A stretch of 64,000 nt of DNA. It comes from an uncultured delta proteobacterium (GTDB taxonomy: Bacteria; Desulfobacterota; Desulfovibrionia; Desulfovibrionales; Desulfovibrionaceae). The notes under the pieces are model-generated. The model ran no database searches. It was not told the origin of the DNA and was given only the letters and a program-made list of their open reading frames with translations. The position numbers were made by a program, and so were the translations under genes. Of the stretch, positions 26,222-34,140 are shown piece by piece (positions within the stretch are counted from its first letter, which is position 1; every line of letters begins with the position of its first letter). Where the stretch lies: positions 1-64,000 of the forward strand of contig CAILNX010000014.1 in the NCBI GenBank assembly GCA_903835685.1, written 5' to 3'.

Positions 26222-28129
26222 ATGTGGCATAGCTTCAGGAACATCAAATTCTATTTCATGCTGGCGGCAGACCTGGTTCTGTTCGCCCTGGCCTTCTATT
26301 GCGCCTATCTGTTCCGCTTTGATTTCGGCCTGTCCGAATTCCGCCTCACCCAGTATCTGGAACTGCTCAAATACGTCCTATCCATCAAGGTGGCCGTGTT
26401 TTTCGGCCTGGGGCTGTACCGCGGGATGTGGCGGTACACCAGCCTTTCAGACATCTGGAAGATATTCGAGGCCACTTTTCTGCAGTCCGTGATCCTGGTC
26501 ACCGTGGTCCTGTACAAATTCGGATTCGGCGGTTTTTCCCGGGGCATCTTCATCATCGACTGGATCCTGGCCTTTCTCTTTACCGGTGGCTTGCGCATCT
26601 GCATCCGCTCGGCCTACAGCCTCCAGGGTGCGCCCAAGGGCGAGACCAACGGGCCAATGCGAAACCTGCGGCTTTTGATCATCGGGGCCGGGCGGGCCGG
26701 GGAAAAAATCACCCGGGAGATCAAGGAGAATCCGGCCCTGCGCTATGACCAGGTAGGATTCGTGGATGACGACCCGGCCAAGCAGGGCCGCACCATGCAT
26801 GGCAAGCCGGTGCTGGGGCAGGTCAGCGATCTGGCCCGGATCGTGGCCAAGCATCAGGTGGATGAAATCCTCATCGCCATCACCGAGGTCTCGGCCTTGG
26901 ACATGCGCCGCATCGTGGAGGCCTGCACCCGGACGGGCTTAAAGCACAAGATTCTCCCAGGCATGGGGGAGATCCTGGGCGGCAAGCTCACGCTCAAGGC
27001 CCTGCGCGAGGTGAACTACCTGGACCTGCTGGGCCGCGCGCCCGTGGCCCTGGATGACGCCGGAATCCGGGAGTACGTCACCGGCCAGACCATCCTGGTC
27101 ACTGGCTGCGGCGGATCCATCGGCTCGGAACTGTGCCGCCAGCTCGTGTCCTTTGCTCCTGGCTGTCTCGTGCTCGTGGACGCCAGCGAATACAATCTCT
27201 ATCAGATAGAAATGGAGCTGCGCCACGAGCTGGCCTGCACCAACTACGTGACCGTGCTGGGCAACATCGCTGACCGAGCCCTCATGGACCGGGTTTTCGC
27301 CCAGCACAGGCCCCACACCGTGTTCCACGCCGCAGCCTACAAGCATGTGCCCATGCTCGAGCGCAATCCCTGGCAGGCCGTGACCAACAACATCCTGGGC
27401 ACCCGCGCGGTGATGGAGGCGGCCGTGGCCAGTGGGACCGAGCGTTTCGTGGTGGTGTCCACGGACAAGGCCGTGCGGCCCACCAATGTCATGGGCGCGA
27501 GCAAGCGGGTCACGGAACTGCTCATGCAGTGCTTCGCCGGAAGTCGGACCCAGTTCATGGCCGTGCGCTTCGGCAATGTGGTGGGGTCTTCGGGCTCGGT
27601 CATCCCCCTGTTCCGCCGCCAGATCGAAATGGGCGGGCCGGTCACCGTGACTCACCCTGAGGTCACCCGCTATTTCATGAGCATCGCCGAAGCAGCCCAG
27701 CTCATCCTCCAGGCCGGGGCCATGGGCCGGGGCGGGGAGATCTTCGTCCTGAAAATGGGCCAACCGGTCAAGATCGCGGACATGGCCAAGGACCTGATCC
27801 GGCTCTCGGGCAAGGAGCCCGGCGTGGACATCGAGATCGTGTACACCGGCCTGCGCGAAGGGGAGAAGCTGTACGAAGAACTCATCACCGGGGGCGAGGG
27901 GATCGTACGCACGGCCCATGAGAAGATCATGGTCCTGCAACGGACCTGCGCGGTGGAGGACATCTGCGGACCTGAGGCCCTGGCCAAATCCATTGCCGAC
28001 ATGGCCGAGGCGGCCGCCCGTTACGATGCCCGGGCTGTGCGCGATCTGCTTGGCGTCCTGGTCCCTGAATACCGACCGAATCCCGACGCTCCGCCCGCAT
28101 CGGGGCCTGTCACGCCCGACGCCCGCTGA
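26222..28129 (+). CDS. Membrane-bound NDP-sugar 4,6-dehydratase (PglF/WbpM/CapD type)
   Basis: A 635-residue protein. Four membrane helices occupy about residues 10-130, a first Rossmann-like domain begins at LLIIGAGRAGEK, and the catalytic SDR domain starts at GCGGSIGSELCRQL. The family stretch VSTDKAVRPTNVMGASKR contains the active-site region. It turns a UDP-HexNAc into a 4-keto-6-deoxy sugar for the aminotransferase encoded just upstream. Together they would make the first two steps toward a bacillosamine-like reducing-end sugar of an N-glycan. No PglD or PglC is seen next to them. Confidence 0.92.
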   Translation: MWHSFRNIKFYFMLAADLVLFALAFYCAYLFRFDFGLSEFRLTQYLELLKYVLSIKVAVFFGLGLYRGMWRYTSLSDIWKIFEATFLQSVILVTVVLYKFGFGGFSRGIFIIDWILAFLFTGGLRICIRSAYSLQGAPKGETNGPMRNLRLLIIGAGRAGEKITREIKENPALRYDQVGFVDDDPAKQGRTMHGKPVLGQVSDLARIVAKHQVDEILIAITEVSALDMRRIVEACTRTGLKHKILPGMGEILGGKLTLKALREVNYLDLLGRAPVALDDAGIREYVTGQTILVTGCGGSIGSELCRQLVSFAPGCLVLVDASEYNLYQIEMELRHELACTNYVTVLGNIADRALMDRVFAQHRPHTVFHAAAYKHVPMLERNPWQAVTNNILGTRAVMEAAVASGTERFVVVSTDKAVRPTNVMGASKRVTELLMQCFAGSRTQFMAVRFGNVVGSSGSVIPLFRRQIEMGGPVTVTHPEVTRYFMSIAEAAQLILQAGAMGRGGEIFVLKMGQPVKIADMAKDLIRLSGKEPGVDIEIVYTGLREGEKLYEELITGGEGIVRTAHEKIMVLQRTCAVEDICGPEALAKSIADMAEAAARYDARAVRDLLGVLVPEYRPNPDAPPASGPVTPDAR

Positions 28130-28192
28130 GATTTCGCCGCGGAACTCTTGCGGTTTGGCTCGCTCTCATCTCCTCTGTCCCTTGAATCAACC

Positions 28193-28250
28193 AAAAGTGT
28201 ACCCGATGCGATACACTTTCTTTGTAAAGTGTATCGCGTGAGACACTTTT
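28193..28250. repeat. Nested palindromes with four copies of AAAGTGT
   Basis: The core is a perfect 12-bp inverted repeat (GCGATACACTTT at 28208-28219 with AAAGTGTATCGC at 28226-28237, 6-base loop). It is flanked by a second, outer pair (AAAAGTGT at 28193-28200 and ACACTTTT at 28243-28250). The same 7-mer thus occurs four times in alternating orientation. It lies about 65 bases after the dehydratase gene. It could be a terminator-like structure (no T-run), a protein-binding array, or the scar of a mobile element. Confidence 0.55.
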
Positions 28251-28835
28251 CCCCCCTCTTTCCGGGCCATGCCCTGATTCAAAGTCTGAATCCCATCCCC
28301 TTGGCCCTGTTTTTCACCCTCAGACAAACTCGGGGCGGGTCTTCCCGAACCTCCCACTTGAAAAGATGTTTCGAGCCTGGATCGCGTCCTTTCGCGCGGG
28401 ATGCGAATGTTTGGTATATTATGTGCATAGCAAAGTTCGACTCAATTCCTCGACCGGCCCGGGTTTTTCCCAAGCTGGGCAGAGGGAGACGCGATGCGGC
28501 AGAAAGTCTTTGCATATCGGCATGTTGAAGCGTCACCAGGGGCCAGGTCAAATCCGTGACACGGTCCTTGGGGATGGCAGTCAGGCGGTAAAAGTGTCCA
28601 CCTCAAAACGGACACAAGGGACAGAACGTCGAGGGGAAAAGGCCAGGGCTGCGAGAATGAAACGCCAAACGACTAAAGATTTCACGAACGCCTCCGATAA
28701 CGTCCTTGGTCACCTCTTTTTGTCCGCAGACCACAGGAGGACATGCATGGGACAAAACAGCCGGTTATGGCCGGTCGATTCCGATGAATGCATCCGAATC
28801 GGCGAACTGGAACCTCAGCGGCGTGAATCCTCGGT

Positions 28836-28994
28836 CAGAGCCTCGGAACAGGCTCTGGTCCAAGGAAGGACCGTCGGCGAGACTCATATATTTTCCCCTG
28901 TCCTCCTGGAAGGGGATGGTGTTTTATGAAACCCTCTTGCGTCAACGCAAAGTGCATCCGCAAGGGTGAAGCAGACAATCACAAAGGAGTGGAT
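28836..28994 (+). promoter_or_regulatory. Structured 5' leader of the first sequon-rich gene
   Basis: Two stable hairpins lie in a row: CAGAGCCT/AGGCTCTG (28836-28857) and GGTCC/GGACC (28857-28872). Nearer the start codon, TTGCGT can pair with ACGCAA directly after it, or TTGCG with the later CGCAAG, so two structures exclude each other. The leader ends with AAAGGAG before the ATG at 28998. I could not match it to a known riboswitch class. Confidence 0.35.
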
Positions 28995-28997
28995 TGT

Positions 28998-31900
28998 ATG
29001 AACAGGAAAATGCGTCGAACGTTCGGCCTGCTGCTCAGCTTCGCGCTGGTCGTAGGCATGGCCGCACAAGCCATGGCCGTGACTCTTACACTGCCATTGA
29101 TGAACAACACCAGGTGGGGACAAGGCAACGCTTCCGCCAGCCAACCCTATAACTTGTATGCCCCGCTGAACGGGACCGAGCATACAACGGCCGGCTGGCT
29201 GGCCACTGCGGTTGGTCAGATCTTCAACTATTACGGTTGGCCGACCCTGGGCACTGGCACCATTACAGCCTACACCAGCGGAGGCATCACTGTCCCGGCG
29301 GTTTCTCTCACCACCACCACCACCACTGGACGCCCCTACCTCATGAGCAACGCCAGCGCCATGGCGCCGCTGATGCTCAATGCCTCCACCAATTCAAAGT
29401 ACACACAATCCATTGCCCGCATGCTCGCCGACATCGGCGCTGCCTTTGGCACGACCTACAGGAACGCCACCTATCATGGCGGACAGAGCAATGCCCGGTC
29501 CGTTGGTTCTTTCATCAACGGGTCCCTGTCTGCAGCCCCCTTTACTGCCAATTTCTATTATAAAAACACCGCTCAGGTTGTTTACGGCAAGGATTATGGT
29601 CCGGGCAGATCGCGCGGTTCCGCCTGGATGCGCCTGATCGAAGGTGAAGTGAATGCTGGTCGCCCGGTCATCGTCCGTCTGGGCAACGATTCCAACACCT
29701 TCAGTTTTACGGACTACCCGAAGAACTACATCTTCGTGGTTGACGGGTACGACAAGAACGCGAACCCCCCTGTGGCCCACATCAACTGGGGCAATGGTTC
29801 GAACACGAACATGGGCTGGTATAAGTTGAACTACACCAGCCAGCTGCCTGCCCACCTGAGATGGGGCGGGGCCAACGTGACCAACATGTCGGCCATCATC
29901 GGCATTGCGCCCAAGTACACCAACGTGACCCTGCTCAACCCGGTGAACGCTTCCACCTCTTCGTCTCACCCGGACAGCGACATCCCCAAGACTCCGTACT
30001 TGGGTGGCCCCTTCCGGTTCTCCGGCGGCGCTGGCGCGAGCAATGACTACAACTACTATGAGATCACACTTGCCAGCCCTGGCCAACCAATCAGTGCGGG
30101 CGCCCTCCAGTATTGGCCGTCCAGCTATTGCAATGCCACGACCCATGGCTCCAATATCTGTACGGCTCTGTTGCATCCCTCCGTCTCTTGGACCACCGGC
30201 GTTTACCAGTGGCGCGTGAGAGGCCTGTATTACAATGCTTCTGGAAATACTGCTACCTATGGCGGGTATTCCACGACCAGAAAGTTCAATGCGACCATGA
30301 ACACGACCCTGGCCCAGAGGAAGGCCGTGCGTCTGCGCACGCCGAACGGATCCATCTCGGCGAATCCCACCGCCTTTACTTGGTTCAGAGTCCCTGGAGC
30401 AAGCTACTACAAGTTGGAGCTTTTCAAGGGGACTGAGGTCCTGAATGACGCGGTTGTCGGAGCTACCGGTCACCCCGCCATTCAGCAGTGGTACAACGCC
30501 TCCGGACCTGGCAACAGCAATGCGTCACTGTCCGCCTGGGGCGGCCAGGATGTGGACTGCAACACCGACAAGAACATCTGCTCGCTGCCCATGTCTGCGA
30601 TCGCCAATGGTGGAAGTCTGGACTTGACCGTGACCAGCACGACCGCCCATACCGGATTGGGCAACTACTTCTGGCGGGTGACGCCCTTCGGCGCCGGTGT
30701 TGGACCTTCCAACTCCACGAGCTTCTTCATGAACGGAACGAACGCTCCGACGAAGGCCCCGACCATCTCTTGCCCGCATGCCCCGGATGTGCGGAAGCCC
30801 GGAGCCTACTCCTCTCTGGCTGCCCGGTGCAACGTGACTTCGGCCAGCCCGATATGGGGATGGACGGACACCACCACGAACGCCAACGATGCTTATGAAA
30901 TTGCTTATGGTCCTGCTGCCAACAACCCTTCAACCTACTTCAGGGCCTTTATCCTGCGGAACAGTTCCAAGTTCCAGGACTTCTACACCGGCATCGCCTA
31001 TAAGACCCTGCCCAACGCCACGTCCAAGGTGCAAACCGGGCCTTGCGACGGGAATCACTGCAACGCGAGTATCGGCACCACCTCGGTGGCCGGATCAATC
31101 CTGACCGGTACCGGGATGCATCGCCTGTACATGCGCGGGTGGAACAAGGACGCCAGCAATAACTTCCAGAGCGGCGACTGGGCGAACTTCACCTTCTATG
31201 TGGCCACTCCCGGCCTTGGAAAGGTGGCCAACAAGACCCCGAACAGCGTTGCCCTCACTCGTGGCAACGGCCAGTGGACCTTGCAGGATCGCCAGATGTT
31301 CTACCCCCAGTTGCACTTCAATGGCGCCAGAAACGCCAGTTGGTACGGGGTGGAATTCAGTGCGACGCCCACGTTGTCCACTACGCGCACAACCTTCATC
31401 AAGTACTTCTCCAAGCGTGAAATATGCAATGCCTCTGACACGGGCTCTACCCCTCGCTGCTATGTGAATGCGACAACGGTGAGCAACGCCACGGCCTACT
31501 ACGGCCTTGTTCCCTCCTTCTCCTACAACATCTACTCGTTCGCGCCTGGCCACGTGAGCGATATCTCCAGCTTCAAGAGTGGCAACACTACGGCCGGTTC
31601 CTCGGCCATGCCGGGGGTGCCCGCGTCGATCTCTCCGGTCAGCTACAGCTCGACTCCGGGATCGTACTCCTGGAACAGCAGTCTGAGGAGCGGCAACGCC
31701 ACGTACTTTGAAATGTACATCTGCAAGAAGGCCATCCTCACTGGTGGAACCGTGGCCACGCTGTGCCCCTATCATGACTTCATTCCGGTCGATAACTCCA
31801 ACTATGCCGCAACCAACAACACCGTAACGAGGACCAGTGCGTTCCATGGGACCACTGCGGCGGCTGCCTCTGTGTCCGGTAATAGCTGGGTCTACACCGT

Positions 31901-32054
31901 GACCGTCCCGGACAGCAACATGAGCAAGGGTTCCGACAGCGGCGCGCCTTGGACTGCTGGCCAGTACATCTGGGGCGTCCGCGGCATCAACCCCAACGGT
32001 TACAACGCCGGCAGCGGCTTTGCCCAGTTTGGCTTGGGCAACTTCACCAAGTAA
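28998..32054 (+). CDS. Exported sequon-rich protein with an inactive C10-peptidase-like domain
   Basis: A protein of 1018 residues. A signal peptide (residues 1-27, ending AAQAMA) is followed by a domain of about 270 residues with the streptopain (C10) layout: WGQ...PYN, then AGWLATAVGQIFNYYGWP, then YIFVVDGYD and HINWG. The catalytic Cys position is Trp67 and the catalytic His position is Tyr244, so it should lack peptidase activity. The rest consists of Fn3-like beta-sandwich units (for example YYKLELFKG, AYEIAYGP, GVEFSATP, YFEMYICKK). By hand I count about 39 N-X-S/T sequons, only a few with an acid at -2 (one is PDSNMSKG). It is a probable N-glycosylated substrate of the neighbouring oligosaccharyltransferase and type II system. 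The start is fixed by AAAGGAG. Confidence 0.7.
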   Translation: MNRKMRRTFGLLLSFALVVGMAAQAMAVTLTLPLMNNTRWGQGNASASQPYNLYAPLNGTEHTTAGWLATAVGQIFNYYGWPTLGTGTITAYTSGGITVPAVSLTTTTTTGRPYLMSNASAMAPLMLNASTNSKYTQSIARMLADIGAAFGTTYRNATYHGGQSNARSVGSFINGSLSAAPFTANFYYKNTAQVVYGKDYGPGRSRGSAWMRLIEGEVNAGRPVIVRLGNDSNTFSFTDYPKNYIFVVDGYDKNANPPVAHINWGNGSNTNMGWYKLNYTSQLPAHLRWGGANVTNMSAIIGIAPKYTNVTLLNPVNASTSSSHPDSDIPKTPYLGGPFRFSGGAGASNDYNYYEITLASPGQPISAGALQYWPSSYCNATTHGSNICTALLHPSVSWTTGVYQWRVRGLYYNASGNTATYGGYSTTRKFNATMNTTLAQRKAVRLRTPNGSISANPTAFTWFRVPGASYYKLELFKGTEVLNDAVVGATGHPAIQQWYNASGPGNSNASLSAWGGQDVDCNTDKNICSLPMSAIANGGSLDLTVTSTTAHTGLGNYFWRVTPFGAGVGPSNSTSFFMNGTNAPTKAPTISCPHAPDVRKPGAYSSLAARCNVTSASPIWGWTDTTTNANDAYEIAYGPAANNPSTYFRAFILRNSSKFQDFYTGIAYKTLPNATSKVQTGPCDGNHCNASIGTTSVAGSILTGTGMHRLYMRGWNKDASNNFQSGDWANFTFYVATPGLGKVANKTPNSVALTRGNGQWTLQDRQMFYPQLHFNGARNASWYGVEFSATPTLSTTRTTFIKYFSKREICNASDTGSTPRCYVNATTVSNATAYYGLVPSFSYNIYSFAPGHVSDISSFKSGNTTAGSSAMPGVPASISPVSYSSTPGSYSWNSSLRSGNATYFEMYICKKAILTGGTVATLCPYHDFIPVDNSNYAATNNTVTRTSAFHGTTAAAASVSGNSWVYTVTVPDSNMSKGSDSGAPWTAGQYIWGVRGINPNGYNAGSGFAQFGLGNFTK

Positions 32055-32083
32055 CCCTGCACTGAAATAACCCAACCTGAACA

Positions 32084-32113
32084 ACCGGCCCGTGCAAACG
32101 GGCCGGTTTTTTT
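32084..32113 (+). terminator. Rho-independent terminator after the first sequon-rich gene
   Basis: A perfect 10-bp stem, ACCGGCCCGT (32084-32093) with ACGGGCCGGT (32098-32107), a 4-base loop GCAA, and a run of seven T. It lies 27 bases past the stop codon. It separates the two tandem sequon-rich genes into different transcripts. Confidence 0.92.
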
Positions 32114-32271
32114 GTGTGGAGACCATGCTGGATTTGGCAGCCATCAAACACGGGCCGACCTTTTTCGCGATAGCGTCAGGCCCATACCAGTGATTATTGA
32201 TAAACATTCCGGAAAAAGCTCCACCGGGCTTAAGCTCGGCCCTATTTTCGCCGAAAAGAAAATGGGGTAGA

Positions 32272-32288
32272 GGAGGTTGAGAACCTCC
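32272..32288 (+). promoter_or_regulatory. Hairpin that hides a Shine-Dalgarno-like sequence
   Basis: GGAGGTT-GAG-AACCTCC is a 7-bp perfect hairpin that buries the only strong AGGAGG in this leader. It lies 24 bases before the ATG at 32313. If the TTG at 32277 or another early codon were used, the hairpin would block it. It may control translation, or be chance. Confidence 0.35.
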
Positions 32289-32312
32289 GGGACACATGAT
32301 GGGAAAATCCGA

Positions 32313-34118
32313 ATGAGACACGTTGCGTTGGTATTGTTGATTCTGCTGACATTGGCAGCGTGGATGGGCGTGGGAATCGGCCCCGTCTCACGGCCCCTTT
32401 GTCTCGCGCCATTCGAGCGATCCCTCAAACACGTTCCCACTGGCGCTCAGGACATCTTGGCTCACTTGGCAGAGCTTGCTTCAGCGTTTCTGACCTCCAA
32501 CGCCTATGCCCAGAGCGACGTGATCCTGACCACCCAACCGACCTCGTACAGTTGGACAGCCTCGGAAGGCGCTACCTATTACAAGTTCGAACTCTACAAG
32601 GACCGGGTCCTCGGGCAGTTGGTCACCGGCACCAGCGGGCACACCAATCTGCCCTATTGGTATAACGCCTCACGGACAGGGTCTGTCGTTGCAGACTACG
32701 ATGTGGACTGCTCGACCAATCCAGGGACGTGCACCCTGCCCTGGATGGCCATCACCAACAACGCCACTGTTGATTTGAGCACGGTCAGCAGCGCAGCACA
32801 CACCGGACCCGGGACCTATGAATGGGTGATCACACCCTGGGCGGCAGGACCGGGGACCCCTGTCAGCTCCACCTTTTATTTGAACAACGGGACCAATCCG
32901 CCCCCTCCAAAGCCCACCTTGTTCTGTCCAGGGCAGATCATGCCTACCGATGTGATCTATGGTCGGGCCGGAGCATGCAACATCACCAGTTCCAACCCAA
33001 CTTTCCGATGGAACGACGTCGCCAATGGCGCCAACGATGCATATGAAATCTATTATGGACCAATCACATCCTCAATAGCCAACTATTTTCATGCCTACAT
33101 CTTGCGCAACTCATCGGTCATGTACGCAGGGCCGACTCTTTCCGTACAGCCAGTTGACGCCTATGGGTGTGACGGCACGACCTGCACGGCTGCCACGGGG
33201 ACAACAGCGGTGACCAGCTCCATCCTGCTTTCTCCAGGAACGTATAAATGGTATCTGCGAGGGTTGAACAGAGACACTTCAGGCGCTCTTCAGTTCACCG
33301 GGGTATGGGGGAACAATACCTTGGTCCTCAGTCCCGACAAACTGACACCCCCGGCAAACCTTTTCACGAACACCCTGACCAACGAGGCATTTTATCCAAA
33401 ATTCCAGTGGGTGCGGGGGACAAACGCCAGTTGGCACAATGTGGAGTTGACCGCCAAACCTTTACTTTCCGCAGCTGCGGTTACCAAAAACGCGTGGTTG
33501 CCTTCGGCCAGGATTTGCAATGCCTCCCTGGAGTGCCAGGTGGGTCCGGATCAGGTGGATACAACCTTTGCCTATGGCGTCAACCCTTCGGCCATCACCT
33601 GGAAGGTCACCCCGTTCAACGCTGAAGTCACGCCCACCTATACGACCTTGGCCCAGATCGGCTATTACAATGGCTCCCCCTTGGCGCCGACCGTGCCCAG
33701 GGCCAATTCGCCAACCACACTCGCTAACGGTATCTGGAACTTCTCCTGGAACGCCACCACAGGCTCAGGAAGCGCGTCTTATGTGGAGATGTACATATTC
33801 CGGTATCCCTTCACTTCGCCCTTCACCTGGCTCTATCATGAATACATGCCCATTGATCCCAGCAATTATCCGCCCACCTCTGGTGCAGGAACTCGCAAAG
33901 GGGTTCTCTTCAGTGGACCTGCGGCACGCTGCACCCCGATCACCCCGAACTGGGCATGTTCGGCACTGGTCCCTGATGCGAATATGACCAAGGGAGACGC
34001 CACGGATACGAACTGGGGCCATGGAGTCTATGGGTGGGCCATTCGGGCGGTGAATCCCATCGGGTACAACCCTGGGACTGGCCTGGAGCAGTGGGGGATC
34101 GGCTACTTCTCCAAATAG
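32313..34118 (+). CDS. Exported sequon-rich protein, paralogue of the C-terminal half of the protein at 28998
   Basis: A 601-residue protein starting MRHVALVLLILLTLAAW. A hydrophobic export segment is followed by a spacer and a likely mature start near SNAYAQSDV. The rest matches the Fn3-like units of the upstream protein in the same order: YYKFELYKD, then AYEIYYGP, then NVELTAKP, then YVEMYIFR. Also shared are the Cys pair in DVDCSTNPGTC and the ending (GLEQWGIGYFSK versus GFAQFGLGNFTK). It lacks the C10-like domain. I count about 12 N-X-S/T sequons. One (PDANMTKG) sits at the place of PDSNMSKG in its paralogue and has an acid at -2. A TTG at 32277 is a less likely start. Probably secreted by the same route. 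Confidence 0.65.
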   Translation: MRHVALVLLILLTLAAWMGVGIGPVSRPLCLAPFERSLKHVPTGAQDILAHLAELASAFLTSNAYAQSDVILTTQPTSYSWTASEGATYYKFELYKDRVLGQLVTGTSGHTNLPYWYNASRTGSVVADYDVDCSTNPGTCTLPWMAITNNATVDLSTVSSAAHTGPGTYEWVITPWAAGPGTPVSSTFYLNNGTNPPPPKPTLFCPGQIMPTDVIYGRAGACNITSSNPTFRWNDVANGANDAYEIYYGPITSSIANYFHAYILRNSSVMYAGPTLSVQPVDAYGCDGTTCTAATGTTAVTSSILLSPGTYKWYLRGLNRDTSGALQFTGVWGNNTLVLSPDKLTPPANLFTNTLTNEAFYPKFQWVRGTNASWHNVELTAKPLLSAAAVTKNAWLPSARICNASLECQVGPDQVDTTFAYGVNPSAITWKVTPFNAEVTPTYTTLAQIGYYNGSPLAPTVPRANSPTTLANGIWNFSWNATTGSGSASYVEMYIFRYPFTSPFTWLYHEYMPIDPSNYPPTSGAGTRKGVLFSGPAARCTPITPNWACSALVPDANMTKGDATDTNWGHGVYGWAIRAVNPIGYNPGTGLEQWGIGYFSK

Positions 34119-34140
34119 CCTCGCTCAGCAAGCTTCGTTA

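Larger units (their letters stand above)
28130..28997. other. Long non-coding leader region before the first sequon-rich gene
   Basis: About 870 bases without a convincing gene. It contains a four-copy AAAGTGT palindrome array (28193-28250), a short inverted repeat GTGTCC/GGACAC (28594-28615), and several hairpins in the last 160 bases (listed separately). The open frames in it look random. Confidence 0.5.

Noticed and set aside
28594-28615. GTGTCC/GGACAC inverted repeat as an insertion-sequence end
   Set aside because: Only 6-bp arms and no transposase nearby; not enough to call an element.
28836-28998. Possible c-di-GMP type I (GEMM) riboswitch before the large acceptor gene
   Set aside because: An ACGCAAAG segment resembles part of the motif, but the conserved GGGCAAACC element and the tetraloop receptor are not found.
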